From the NCBI RefSeq assembly GCF_035474595.1, contig NZ_DATIND010000028.1:1-64000 (forward strand): 64,000 nucleotides of DNA, read 5' to 3'. Numbering within the stretch: position 1 is the stretch's first letter; each line of letters opens with the position of its first letter. A program made the position numbers and the translations under genes. Source of the stretch: Longimicrobium sp. (GTDB lineage Bacteria > Gemmatimonadota > Gemmatimonadetes > Longimicrobiales > Longimicrobiaceae). Positions 33,376 through 43,493 of the stretch are shown piece after piece. The notes under the pieces were generated by a model. That model had not been told where the DNA came from and made no database searches. It saw nothing but the letters and a program-made list of their open reading frames with translations.

Positions 33376-33402
33376 GCCCGGCGCGACTCTTTCGCGCCGG
33401 GC
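33376..33402. terminator. Hairpin after rbfA
   Basis: Perfect 10-bp stem GCCCGGCGCG/CGCGCCGGGC with a 7-nt loop, 12 bp after the rbfA stop. No T-tract follows, so it may only partially terminate before the downstream genes. Confidence 0.5.
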
Positions 33403-33435
33403 GATCTCCATCCCCCCCCGCGACCCCTCCCGCCA

Positions 33436-34290
33436 ATGCAGACGCCGCCCTCTCCCGCCGATCCCCCGTCGTTTCCGCAGCAGCCGTACGCGGACAGGCC
33501 GCCGCAGCGCATCGTGGTGTCGCCATCCGCCGCGCCGCCGCGCCGGTCCAGCGCGCGGGTGGTGCGCGACATCGTGCAGGCGTTCGCGCTGATCGTGGCG
33601 GCCATGTGGGGCGCGTACACCTTCATCTACCGCGAGATCGTGATCCCTGCGCGGCGGCCGGCGGCGCTGGTGGTGACGCCCACGCTGGAGGCGATCGGGC
33701 GGCGCGGCGACACGGTGCTGGCGCGCGCCACCTTCCAGATCGTGAACCGCAGCGACACCAAGGTCTACGCGCCGGCCATCTGGTACGCGGTGCGCGGGCT
33801 GAAGCTGGAGCCGGTGGCCACCGACGACAGCACCTACCTGCGCCAGAACCGCGAGAACGCGCAGCTGCCGTACGCCACCACGCGCTTCTCGCAGTTCACC
33901 GCGGTGGAGGTGATCGGGCTGGGGAAGGTGAACAGCGAGGTGGAGTACTGGTTCGAGCCGCAGCAGGAGCAGCGCGTGGAGCAGATCCTGTACATCCCCG
34001 CCGACCGCTACGATGCCGCGCAGCTCCAGGTGCAGTACCTTATCGCCAAGGACGTCCACGAGGTGAAGGAGATCCGCTGGCGCACCACCGACGAGGGCGA
34101 CCTGGAGCCGCGGCTGGTGTTCGCGGCCGAGTCGCCGTACGCGGGCGCCGCCGCCGCGCTCTCCGACACCGTGCCGCGCTACGTGCGCTGGCTGCGCGCC
34201 AACCAGGGAGGAGTGAGCTACGTGACCGCCACGATGTCGCTCTGGCGCGGCGCGCCCGCCGCGGCGCCCGCTCCGCAGCCCGCGCCCTGA
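33436..34290 (+). CDS. Membrane-anchored protein of unknown function
   Basis: A 284-aa protein: Pro-rich cytoplasmic N-terminus (1-45), one membrane segment (AFALIVAAMWGAYTFIY, ~50-66), and a large extracytoplasmic domain with beta-strand pattern (LARATFQIVNRSDTKVYAPA; VNSEVEYWFEPQQEQRVEQI). A Pro/Ala tail ends it. I do not recognise the family. It sits between rbfA and truB in an otherwise translation-related operon, 3 bp before truB. Confidence 0.6.
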   Translation: MQTPPSPADPPSFPQQPYADRPPQRIVVSPSAAPPRRSSARVVRDIVQAFALIVAAMWGAYTFIYREIVIPARRPAALVVTPTLEAIGRRGDTVLARATFQIVNRSDTKVYAPAIWYAVRGLKLEPVATDDSTYLRQNRENAQLPYATTRFSQFTAVEVIGLGKVNSEVEYWFEPQQEQRVEQILYIPADRYDAAQLQVQYLIAKDVHEVKEIRWRTTDEGDLEPRLVFAAESPYAGAAAALSDTVPRYVRWLRANQGGVSYVTATMSLWRGAPAAAPAPQPAP

Positions 34291-34293
34291 TCC

Positions 34294-35202
34294 GTGGCGC
34301 GAACCAGCAGCGGCGATCCGGTGGCCGGCGGGGTGCTGCCGGTGGACAAGCCGGCGGGCCCCACCTCGCACGACGCGGTCGCGGCGGTGCGGCGCGCGCT
34401 CCGGACGCGCCAGGTGGGGCACACGGGCACGCTGGACCCGTTCGCGTCCGGCCTCCTCCTCGTCTGCGTGGGCCCGGCGACGCGCCTGGCGGAGTATCTC
34501 ACGGGGATGCCGAAGACGTATCTGGCGACGATGCGCCTGGGCGTGGCGACGGATACGGACGACCTGACGGGGGATATGATCGCGTCGTCGGATGACTGGC
34601 GCTCCATCTCCCGCGAGCAGGTGGAGGCGGCGCTCGCGACGCAGGTGGGGACGATCCAGCAGCTTCCGCCGCTCTACTCCGCCAAGAAGGTGGCCGGCGA
34701 GCGGATGTACGCCGCGGCGCGGCGCGGCGAGGAGGTCGAGCGCACGCCGTCGGCGGTGACGATCTACACGATCCGGCTGACGTCGTTCGACCTTCCCGAC
34801 GTGGAGTTCGAGGTGGAGTGCGGCGCGGGAACGTACATCCGCGCCATCGCGCGCGACGTGGGCGACGCGCTGGGGGTGGGCGGGCACCTGCGCACGCTCC
34901 GCCGCACGGCCGTGGGCCCGCACTCGGTCGACGGCGCCGTGCCGCTGTCGGAGCTGGGGGACGCGGAGCGCGTGGCCGCGGCGATGCTGGCGCCGCTGGA
35001 GGCGGTCGCGCAGATGCCGCGCGTCGTGGTGGACGAGGCCGGGCTCGCGCTGCTGCGCCACGGCCGCGCCGTCCCCGCATCTCCCGAAACGCCGTCCGGC
35101 GCCGCGGTCGCGCTGGCCTCCGAGGGCGGCGAGCTGCTGGCGGTGGGCGAGCGCCACGGCGACGTCGTGCGCCCCCGCAAGGTCTTCATCCCCACCGCTT
35201 GA
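34294..35202 (+). CDS. truB: tRNA pseudouridine-55 synthase
   Basis: Makes pseudouridine 55 in the T-loop of tRNAs. A 302-aa TruB with LPVDKPAGPTSHDAV, the catalytic GHTGTLDPFASGLL (Asp48), YLATMRLGVATDTDDLTG, QLPPLYSAKKVAGERMY and the ECGAGTYIRAIARDVGDALG motif. The PUA-like C-terminal region is present in short form (EGGELLAVGERHGDVVRPRK). Start is GTG 34294; the stop overlaps the ribF start by 1 nt. Confidence 0.96.
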   Translation: MARTSSGDPVAGGVLPVDKPAGPTSHDAVAAVRRALRTRQVGHTGTLDPFASGLLLVCVGPATRLAEYLTGMPKTYLATMRLGVATDTDDLTGDMIASSDDWRSISREQVEAALATQVGTIQQLPPLYSAKKVAGERMYAAARRGEEVERTPSAVTIYTIRLTSFDLPDVEFEVECGAGTYIRAIARDVGDALGVGGHLRTLRRTAVGPHSVDGAVPLSELGDAERVAAAMLAPLEAVAQMPRVVVDEAGLALLRHGRAVPASPETPSGAAVALASEGGELLAVGERHGDVVRPRKVFIPTA

Positions 35203-36176
35203 TGCAGCCCCCGCGCTACCTCTGGCCCGCGCCGTACGCCATCGACCCCGCGCTCCCGCCCGCGCTGCCGTACGACGGGCGCCCGGCCATCGTCACCGTG
35301 GGCACCTTCGACGGCGTGCACCGCGGGCACTGGGAGGTGCTGCAGGAGATCCGGCGCCGCGCGGACCGCACCGGCGGGCGCAGCATCCTGGTCACCTTCC
35401 ATCCCCATCCGCTCCGTATCGTGCGGCCCGACGTGGCGCCGCCGCTGCTGACCACGCCGGGGGAGAAGCGCGAGATCCTGGCGGAGAGCGGCCTGGAGTA
35501 CGTGGTCTTCCTCCCCTTCACCCGCACGCTGCAGCGGTACCCGGCGCGGCGCTTCGTGGAGGAGATCCTGCTGGGCCGCATGCACATGGACGAGCTGGTG
35601 ATCGGCTACGACCACGGCTTCGGGCGCGACCGCGAGGGCTCGGTGCAGACGCTGCGGGCCATCGGGCGCGAGCTGGGCTTCGGCGTGGACGTGGTCGACG
35701 CGTTCGAGGTCGGCGGCGCCAACGTCTCGTCCAGCCGCGTCCGGCACCTGCTGGCCGAGGGCGACGTTTCCGGCGCCGTGCCGCTGCTGGGGCGCTGCTA
35801 TTCCGTCGAGGGGATCGTGGTGCAGGGCGAGCGGAAGGGGCGCGAGCTGGGCTTCCCGACCGCCAACATCGAGGTGGGCGACCCCGAGAAGATGGTGCCG
35901 AAGGAAGGCATCTACGCCGTGTACGGCTGGGTGGACGGCCAGCGGCTCCCCGGGCTGCTGCACCTGGGCCCGCGCCCGACCTTCGCCGGGTTCGCGCCCA
36001 CGGTGGAGCTGTGGCTGATGGACTGGAGCGGCGACCTGTACGGCCGCCGCGTGCGCGTGGAGTTCGTCCAGCGCCTCCGCGACATCCTCCCCTTCACCAG
36101 CGTAGACGCGCTGATTGCGGCGATGAAGGAAGACGCACGACGGGGGAGGCAGATTTTGGGGATGGGAGCATCATGA
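35202..36176 (+). CDS. ribF: Bifunctional riboflavin kinase/FAD synthetase
   Basis: Converts riboflavin to FMN and then FAD. 324 aa: N-terminal FAD synthetase (nucleotidyltransferase) domain with VTVGTFDGVHRGHWEVL and VTFHPHPLRIV, a VSSSRVRHLLAEGDV signature, then the riboflavin kinase domain with GRELGFPTANIE and the GIYAVYGWVDGQ segment. Start ATG overlaps the truB stop. An HTH gene overlaps its own stop (ATGA). Confidence 0.96.
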   Translation: MQPPRYLWPAPYAIDPALPPALPYDGRPAIVTVGTFDGVHRGHWEVLQEIRRRADRTGGRSILVTFHPHPLRIVRPDVAPPLLTTPGEKREILAESGLEYVVFLPFTRTLQRYPARRFVEEILLGRMHMDELVIGYDHGFGRDREGSVQTLRAIGRELGFGVDVVDAFEVGGANVSSSRVRHLLAEGDVSGAVPLLGRCYSVEGIVVQGERKGRELGFPTANIEVGDPEKMVPKEGIYAVYGWVDGQRLPGLLHLGPRPTFAGFAPTVELWLMDWSGDLYGRRVRVEFVQRLRDILPFTSVDALIAAMKEDARRGRQILGMGAS

Positions 36177-36427
36177 CGCAGATCGATCTCACCCCAAGCA
36201 GCGGAAACATCTTCGCGGATCTCGGTTTTCCCGATGCCGAGGAACTCTACGCGAAGTCTTTCCTATCGATTGTGATCGCTCGCACGATCCGAGAGCGACG
36301 GCTGAGCGAGGCTGAGGTCGAGAAGATTCTCGGCACGACGCTGCCTGCGGTTCAAGAACTCATCCGGGGCAGGCTTTCTGGCTTCTCCGTCGAGCAGCTT
36401 TCTGCAGCTGCCGAAAAGCTCGGATAA
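36173..36427 (+). CDS. Solitary XRE/HigA-type HTH protein
   Basis: An 84-aa HTH protein of the type seen as antitoxin in HigBA-like pairs: GNIFADLGFPDAEELYAKSF, IVIARTIRERRLSEAEVEKI with a turn and recognition helix (GTTLPAVQELIRGRLSGFSV). These normally follow a RelE/HigB-type toxin, but the gene upstream is ribF, with which it overlaps by 4 nt, and no toxin is present. It could be an orphan antitoxin captured by the operon, giving it constitutive expression. Confidence 0.75.
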   Translation: MTQIDLTPSSGNIFADLGFPDAEELYAKSFLSIVIARTIRERRLSEAEVEKILGTTLPAVQELIRGRLSGFSVEQLSAAAEKLG

Positions 36428-36466
36428 TGTGTGTCACGGCAGCCGCGGGCCATCTCTCCCGAAGCG

Positions 36467-38179
<1,713 letters not shown>

Positions 38180-38233
38180 GGGCGTCTCGGGTGGATGGAG
38201 ATGGACTGCGTGCTGCGCTGGACACGAAAGCTA

Positions 38234-38270
38234 CGGCGCCCGCCCCGATGCGAAAGCGGGGCGGGCGCCG
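38234..38270 (-). terminator. Terminator-like hairpin after the barrel-protein gene
   Basis: Perfect 13-bp stem CGGCGCCCGCCCC/GGGGCGGGCGCCG with an 11-nt loop, located between the stop of the outer-membrane gene (38300) and the start of the acyl-CoA synthetase gene on the minus strand. Confidence 0.65.
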
Positions 38271-38299
38271 TTCCCGTGATGCGGGGCTCGCGCCGCGGC

Positions 38300-38860
38300 T
38301 CAGATACGGATGCGGACGCCGATGTCTGCTCGGATGTAGCTCGCGGTCTGGTCTTCGTCCGTGTTCGTGTCGTACGTGTGGCGCACGTAGGTGAAGCCGG
38401 GCGCGAGCGAGACGCGTCCCAGCGACAGGGCCACGCCGGCGTTGATCTGGAACCCGGGGCTGGAATCGCTGAAGTCCTGCGCTCCCGCGCCGGTCAGCTC
38501 CAGCCGGTTCCATACGAGTCCAGCCCTCACGTACGGATCGAGCGGAACGTCCGGCGTGGGGATGTCCAGGCGCAGCCCGACCTCGGGCCCGGTCTCGGTG
38601 TAGTGGCCGGCACCGGGCCGCCCGAACCGCGTGTAGTAGTATCCGGCGTAGATCCCCAGCGTCGGGATGACGTACGCCGTGACGTTGCCGTTCAGCGTGA
38701 CGCCCGTGTTCGCCACGTCGTTGAAGTCGCCGGTGGGAAACGCGGCCCCGACGCGAGCCTCGACCGCGAAGGGCGTAACGTGCGGGATCTGCGCCCGCGC
38801 GGGTCCGGAAAGCACGGCCGTGGCCGCTACAGCGAACAGCCCGGCGATGAGCTTGTTCAT
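38300..38860 (-). CDS. Outer-membrane beta-barrel protein
   Basis: A 186-aa protein with a signal peptide (residues 1-23, ending GPARA-Q) and alternating amphipathic strands with aromatic girdles (GIYAGYYYTRFGRPGAGHYT, VSLAPGFTYVRHTYDT), ending IRADIGVRIRI. This suggests an 8-stranded OmpA/OmpX-like barrel. Function not assignable. GGAGG precedes the ATG. Confidence 0.75.
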   Translation of the reverse strand: MNKLIAGLFAVAATAVLSGPARAQIPHVTPFAVEARVGAAFPTGDFNDVANTGVTLNGNVTAYVIPTLGIYAGYYYTRFGRPGAGHYTETGPEVGLRLDIPTPDVPLDPYVRAGLVWNRLELTGAGAQDFSDSSPGFQINAGVALSLGRVSLAPGFTYVRHTYDTNTDEDQTASYIRADIGVRIRI

Positions 38861-39262
38861 CGTTCCTCCCGGAATTTTCGGGGGTGGATGGATGCGGCCG
38901 TGGCGTGAATGGCGCGGGTCAGGGCGACGGGAGATGAGCCGCGGTTCGGGGATGGAGATGCAAGAAGGGAACGCGCCCGTTCCGCGCGCGGATGCGCGGA
39001 ATTCCGAAGACAACGCCGCCGTGCGGGTCGCCACCTGTGGGGATGCCGCAACACATCGGGGTGTATGATACCGGCTCTGGCAATCACCTGTGCATTACAA
39101 ACGTACAGAGAGACGTCATCCTGAGGCCGGCCACACCGTCATCGCCCCGCACGAGCGGTTGCAGGCCGAAGGATCTATGGGCGAGGTCGCACGTGCGCTG
39201 CCGGACCGCACGATCGATCTCGATTTCGGTGTGAGGCACGGTGTAATCGCCTCGAACTCTCC
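38861..39262. other. 402-bp intergenic stretch, no gene seen
   Basis: Contains the segment GTCATCCTGAGGCCGGCCAC (39117 onward) and GGCCGAAGGATCTATGG (39163 onward), which look like the two ends of a dispersed intergenic repeat. Base composition is less GC-biased than in the flanking genes. Open frames here have no recognisable content. Confidence 0.4.
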
Positions 39263-40279
39263 TCACGCCTCCAGGGCCAGCAGCGCGAAGGTGGCCAGCC
39301 AGTGCTCGCCCATGTAGTCGCCGGCGACGTGGGGCAGGCTGGCGGCGAGGTGCGCGTCCGCGGCGGCTTCGGCGCGGGCGCGGCGCGGGTCGCTCGCGGG
39401 CCAGGTGCGCGCGAGCGAGCGCCAGCACCAGGCGCGGCTCAGGTTCACCCCGTCCAGATGGGCGATCTTGCCGTCGCTGCGGTCGCTCACGGTCGCGGGG
39501 CGGAAGAGCGTCGCCGGCTCGTCGCGGGCAATGCGGGGGAGGAAGCGGTCCATCCACGGCGCGAACTCGCCGGGCGGCAGGATGCGGCGCATGCACTCCG
39601 CCTCCATCAGCGCGGAGGAGAGAAAGTCGTCGCCGCTGGGCTCCCACGCCTGGCAATCCTCATCTCCCCCGTACCAGGCCACCGCGCGGTCGCGAAGCAT
39701 CTCCCGAAGATCCCCATCCCCCGTCCCATCCCCATATTCCAGCGCCAGAGCGACAGCGAACGCGGTGTTGTAGTGCGTGCCGACGCGAACGGGATACGTC
39801 GCCTTCGGCAGGAAGTCGCGGAAGCGCTGCGCGAACGCCTCCGCCAGCGGCGCGAGCGCTTCCGATCTGCGCCGCCCCGCGTCGCTTGCGTCGCGCGCGA
39901 GCTCGGCGGCGAGCATCAGCAGCCACGCCCAGCCGTACGGGCGCTCGAAGCCCTTCCGCAGTGGATCTTCGTGGAGATACGACACTTCGGCGGCGACCAG
40001 CTCCGGCGTGAGCTGCGCGTCCAGCAGCGCGGCGATGCGCGGCGCCTCGGGGAGATCGGGGAAGCGGCGGAGCAGGCGCGCGAGCAGCCAGCAGCCGTGC
40101 ACGCACGAATGCCAGTCGAAGCTGCCGTAGAAGACGGGATGCAGCTCGCGCGGGCCGCGCACGTCGCCGGGTCCGCGCATCACGTGGTCGAGCTTGTTGG
40201 GGTACTCGCGCGTGACGTGCGCCAGCGCGAGGCCGGCGAACTTCGACGCGATCTCGGGGGTGAGGGTGAAGCCGCTCAT
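39263..40279 (-). CDS. DUF2891 family protein
   Basis: A 338-aa protein of the DUF2891 family, predicted all-helical like an (alpha/alpha) toroid. Landmarks: HPVFYGSFDWHSCVHGCWLL, PYGWAWLLMLAAELA, RVGTHYNTAFAVALALEYG, LSRAWCWRSLARTW and HVAGDYMGEHWLATFALLAL. Biochemical role unknown. It lies downstream of the DUF979 and DUF969 membrane genes on the same strand; from memory these three families co-occur in many genomes, suggesting a transporter-enzyme set. Confidence 0.85.
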   Translation of the reverse strand: MSGFTLTPEIASKFAGLALAHVTREYPNKLDHVMRGPGDVRGPRELHPVFYGSFDWHSCVHGCWLLARLLRRFPDLPEAPRIAALLDAQLTPELVAAEVSYLHEDPLRKGFERPYGWAWLLMLAAELARDASDAGRRRSEALAPLAEAFAQRFRDFLPKATYPVRVGTHYNTAFAVALALEYGDGTGDGDLREMLRDRAVAWYGGDEDCQAWEPSGDDFLSSALMEAECMRRILPPGEFAPWMDRFLPRIARDEPATLFRPATVSDRSDGKIAHLDGVNLSRAWCWRSLARTWPASDPRRARAEAAADAHLAASLPHVAGDYMGEHWLATFALLALEA

Positions 40280-40297
40280 CGGACCCGGCGTGCACCG

Positions 40298-40357
40298 GCG
40301 ACTGAAGTCGCAGCAACAACTACGGGAAGCCTCGCGAACTGCGCGAGGCTGCTGGGC
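40298..40357. repeat. Two-hairpin intergenic element, copy B
   Basis: Stem 1 GCGACT-GA-AGTCGC (40298-40311), linker GCAACAAC (40313-40320), stem 2 AGCCTCGCG/CGCGAGGCT (40328-40350), then GGGCAT. Same architecture as copies A and C with different paired bases. Confidence 0.7.
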
Positions 40358-40415
40358 ATGCTCCGGAGCGCTTCGTCTGCTACGGTGGATGGGCGGACGC
40401 TGGAGAGCTTCGGCA

Positions 40416-41372
40416 TCATCGGCGGAAGGCGAGGAAGTAGATGAGGAGCGTGTTGACGGCAAGCAGGATGAGCGCCGTCGGCACCTGCACGCGGATGACC
40501 GACTTCTCGTCCGGCAGCTCCAGCAGGGCGACGGGGACGATGTTGAAGTTGGCGGCCATCGGCGTCATCAGCGTGCCGCAGAACCCCGCCAGCATCCCGA
40601 TCGCCGACACCACCGCCGGGTCGCCGCCGAAGCGCCCGACGATGAGCGGAAGCCCGATCCCCGCCGCCATCACCGGGAACGCGGCGAAGGCGTTCCCCAT
40701 CAGCATGGTGAACAGCGCCATCCCCAGCGCGTAGACGACCACGGCCGCGAACGGCGTGGTCAGCGGGATCCACCGCGTCGTCACCTCGCTGACCACCTTC
40801 CCCACGCCGGCCAGCGCGAAGAGCGCGCCGAGCGCCGCCAGCATCTGCGGCAGCACCGCCGCCCAGCCCACGGTGTCCATCAGCCGCCGCGCCTCGCGGA
40901 CCGGCGTCGCCGCGCGCGGCCGCAGCAGCGCCACCGCGGCGGCCAGCGCCACCAGCGTGGCGATGCCGAGCGAGATCACCGTCACCTGCTTGGGGTCGAC
41001 CAGCGGCGTGCCGCGCAGCGTCGCCTTCTTCAGCGTCAGCGTGCCCAGCAGCGCCAGCCCGGGAATCAGCAGCGCGGGGATGTACAGCCGGTTCCGCAGC
41101 CGCCCCGCGCTCTCCACCCGCTCGGCCTGCGTGGTGGTGTCCGGATCGCCCTTCCCCAGACCGCCGAACCCCGCCACCGCCGCCATCGCGATCACCATCG
41201 CGCCGCTCGCCAGGTGCGGAAGGTAGCTGCCGAAGAGGAAGGTGACGGCGTACATCCCCCAGAACGCCGTGTTCTTCCAGCGCTTGCGGTTCGTGCGGTC
41301 GCGCGCGGAGACCAGCGTGATGCCGGCCAGCAGCAGCCCCATCAGCACGTAGATGAACTCGAGGGTGATCAT
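40416..41372 (-). CDS. DUF979 family membrane protein
   Basis: A 318-aa polytopic membrane protein with about 9-10 hydrophobic helices (EFIYVLMGLLLAGITLVS, VTVISLGIATLVALAAAVAL, FPVMAAGIGLPLIVGRFGGD, ALILLAVNTLLIYFLAF). Conserved polar segments GNAFAAFPVMAAG and GTLMTPMAANFNIVPVALLE mark DUF979. It is coupled to the DUF969 gene by a 4-nt overlap; together they are probably a two-subunit permease. The substrate is unknown. Confidence 0.87.
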   Translation of the reverse strand: MITLEFIYVLMGLLLAGITLVSARDRTNRKRWKNTAFWGMYAVTFLFGSYLPHLASGAMVIAMAAVAGFGGLGKGDPDTTTQAERVESAGRLRNRLYIPALLIPGLALLGTLTLKKATLRGTPLVDPKQVTVISLGIATLVALAAAVALLRPRAATPVREARRLMDTVGWAAVLPQMLAALGALFALAGVGKVVSEVTTRWIPLTTPFAAVVVYALGMALFTMLMGNAFAAFPVMAAGIGLPLIVGRFGGDPAVVSAIGMLAGFCGTLMTPMAANFNIVPVALLELPDEKSVIRVQVPTALILLAVNTLLIYFLAFRR

Positions 41373-42061
41373 CGCTCCTCCGCCCGCGCGGCCTCGACCT
41401 GCGCGGCCAGCCGCCGGTCGAGCAGGAGCAGCCGCGCGCCGTGCACCAGGAACGCGGCGATGGCGGTGGGGATGGCCCACAGCGCCAGGTGGATGGGCTC
41501 GATGGTGATGCCGTTCTGCTCCAGGAACCCGCGGATCAGCAGGATGGAGCCGATGGCGATGAAGATGTCCTCGCCGAAGAAGAGGCCCACGTTGTCGGTG
41601 GCCGCCGCGTAGGCGCGGATGCGCTCGCGCACGGTGAGCGGGAGGTCGCCGTGCTTCGTCTCCGCCGCGGCCTCGGCCATCGGCGCGATCAGCGGCCGCA
41701 CCATCTGCGCGTGCCCGCCCAGCGAGGTAAGCCCCAGCGCCGCCGTGATCTGCCGCACGGCCAGGTAGGAGAGGAGCACGCGCCCGGTGGTCGCCGCGTG
41801 GACGCGGGAGACGAGCTCGCGGGTGCGCTCCTGCAGCCCGTAGCGCTCCAGCAGCCCGATCACCGGCAGCACCAGCCAGACGATGGCCACGTAGCGGTTC
41901 TCGATGAACGACTTCCCGAACGCCTCCACCACGGCGACGAGGTCGAGTCCCCCCGCCAGCCCGGTGGCGATCCCCGCCACCGTCACCACCAGCAGCGGGT
42001 TCAGCCGCAGCACGAACCCGACGATCACGATCACCACGCCGACGAGAACGAACCAGTGCAT
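41369..42061 (-). CDS. DUF969 family membrane protein
   Basis: A 230-aa membrane protein with ~6 helices (FVLVGVVIVIVGFVLRLNPL and others). Conserved segments: GKSFIENRYVAIVWLVLPVI, GLLERYGLQERTRELV, LGLTSLGGHAQMVRPLIAPM and AATDNVGLFFGEDIFIAIGS. First gene of the DUF969-DUF979 pair; the layout resembles split ion-transporter-superfamily permeases. Substrate unknown. Confidence 0.87.
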   Translation of the reverse strand: MHWFVLVGVVIVIVGFVLRLNPLLVVTVAGIATGLAGGLDLVAVVEAFGKSFIENRYVAIVWLVLPVIGLLERYGLQERTRELVSRVHAATTGRVLLSYLAVRQITAALGLTSLGGHAQMVRPLIAPMAEAAAETKHGDLPLTVRERIRAYAAATDNVGLFFGEDIFIAIGSILLIRGFLEQNGITIEPIHLALWAIPTAIAAFLVHGARLLLLDRRLAAQVEAARAEER

Positions 42062-42224
42062 GGGCGGTAGCGGGGAAGGAAGGGAGTGGATGTGAGGCGG
42101 CGATTCCCCAGATGGCGGGCCTCAGCCGCCACCGCAAGTTACCGGTGCACGACCGGCGGCGCACGGCGGATAGGCACCGTTGGTAACCGCTTCCGGCGCG
42201 GCAGTCTCAGTTTTAGCGTGGCGA

Positions 42225-42653
42225 ATGACTCCGCTCGACGTCGTGCTCGATACGAACGTGATCATCTCCGGTTTGCGGTCTGACGCTGGGGCTTCGTTCA
42301 TGGTGCTGCGCCTTCTCGGCGATCCGAGGATGCGCGTGCACCTCTCCGTACCGCTGGTGTACGAATACGAAGAGGTCGCGAAACGCCCGTGGATAGGCGT
42401 GCCCTTCTCGCACGAGGAAATCGACGACTTCCTGGATTCGCTCTGCGCGGTTGGGCGCCACCACGAGATCTACTATGTTTGGCGGCCGCAGCTGCCCGAT
42501 CCAGATGACGAGCTTGTGCTGGAAGCTGCGATCGCCGGTGGGTGCCGGTACATCCTTACGCACAACGTGAGAGACTTCGCCGGCGCCGAACGGTTCGGAG
42601 TCCGCGCGATCCCGCCTGGGCAGTTCCTGCGCATTCTTGGAGAGGTGCCATGA
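42225..42653 (+). CDS. PIN domain toxin
   Basis: A 142-aa PIN-domain ribonuclease-type toxin. Acidic metal-binding residues are visible in VVLDTNVIISGL (first Asp), VPLVYEYEEVAKRP (Glu) and LPDPDDELVLEAAIAGGCRY (Asp/Glu), ending with ILTHNVRDF. Expected to cleave RNA. The start at 42225 gives the usual MTPLDVVLDTN N-terminus. Unlike most VapBC loci the toxin precedes the antitoxin; the stop overlaps the antitoxin start (ATGA). Confidence 0.88.
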   Translation: MTPLDVVLDTNVIISGLRSDAGASFMVLRLLGDPRMRVHLSVPLVYEYEEVAKRPWIGVPFSHEEIDDFLDSLCAVGRHHEIYYVWRPQLPDPDDELVLEAAIAGGCRYILTHNVRDFAGAERFGVRAIPPGQFLRILGEVP

Positions 42654-42883
42654 GTACGGTCAGCGTCCACCTGCCGGATGCGGTGCACGAAAAGATCAAG
42701 GAACTGGCGGACAGGGAAGGGGTTTCCGTCGACCAGTTCCTCGCAGCCGCCGCGGAGCGGCTGGCATCCGGGCCCGGGGTGGAGTACCTCGAGCGGCGTG
42801 CGGCACGTGGCAGCATGGAGAAGCTGCACGGCATTCTAGACCGCGTGCCGCATGTGCCGCCCGACCCGGGCGACGAGCTCTAG
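42650..42883 (+). CDS. RHH/HicB-like antitoxin of the PIN toxin
   Basis: A 77-aa protein with an N-terminal RHH: STVSVHLPDAVHEKIKELAD, then REGVSVDQFLAAAAERLAS, followed by a short toxin-binding tail (YLERRAARGSMEKLHGIL). It overlaps the PIN toxin by 4 nt. It ends one base before the stop of the convergent RES toxin gene, so the two systems are packed tail to tail without a terminator. Confidence 0.85.
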   Translation: MSTVSVHLPDAVHEKIKELADREGVSVDQFLAAAAERLASGPGVEYLERRAARGSMEKLHGILDRVPHVPPDPGDEL

Positions 42884-42884
42884 T

Positions 42885-43493
42885 TCAGCTGCGCGGATCG
42901 AAGCTCACGCGGTAGCGCCACAGCAGCCGCGGCAGCAGCACGCCAGAGAGCACTCGCTCGCTCCGCTCGTGGTAGATGGCGTTCGAAGCGCGGTCGAAGA
43001 GAGCGAGGCAGAGCTCGTCGTCGTCATGCCGGGACTTGTAGAGGATGCCGTCCGGGGCCGAAGGATGCGACCAGATGGCGAGCGACCATGCACGGGCGAC
43101 ATCGTAGGTAGGTCCGTGGCTTACCTCGGCCGTCGCGCCGGGCCGTGCCAGCCCGGGGCCGTAGAGGCGCACGACGGAAAGCGCCCGGCGATTCTTCAGG
43201 ACGGTGAGTGCACGCGAACCGAGCAGGGTGCGGTCCACCATCCGGCGGCCGGGATTGCGCAGGAACGTTTCCGCGAAGCCCGCTTCGGGCGACAGGCCGA
43301 CGTAGCAGACGCGGAACTCGCCCGCCGGCGCGTCGAAGCGGCTGCGCGGCGCCACCCCCGGCGCGGGTCCGAACCAGATCGGGTCGCGCCGGTCGTCGTG
43401 TATGCGCCATAGCGGCGTTGCCTCCGGAATCGCCCTGAGCGGCAGCCGGCGGGAGTGGAGGTCGGACGGGGCAGCGGGAGCGCCCGGTGTCAC
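42885..43493 (-). CDS. RES domain toxin (NAD+-degrading type)
   Basis: A 202-aa RES-domain protein. LWRIHDDRRDPIWFGPAPG, SRFDAPAGEFRVCYVGLSPE and AGFAETFLR contain the Arg, Tyr and Glu of the family's active site; GILYKSRHDDDELCLALFDR carries the later S/R region. RES toxins paired with Xre antitoxins phosphorolyse NAD+ and arrest growth. The start is GTG 43493, overlapping the antitoxin stop by 4 nt. Confidence 0.9.
   Translation of the reverse strand: MTPGAPAAPSDLHSRRLPLRAIPEATPLWRIHDDRRDPIWFGPAPGVAPRSRFDAPAGEFRVCYVGLSPEAGFAETFLRNPGRRMVDRTLLGSRALTVLKNRRALSVVRLYGPGLARPGATAEVSHGPTYDVARAWSLAIWSHPSAPDGILYKSRHDDDELCLALFDRASNAIYHERSERVLSGVLLPRLLWRYRVSFDPRS

Noticed and set aside
39084-39262. Possible small gene between the barrel protein and DUF2891 genes
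   Set aside because: Open frames here join into antisense or shifted DUF2891 sequence, have no ribosome site, and the region has ends resembling a dispersed intergenic repeat.
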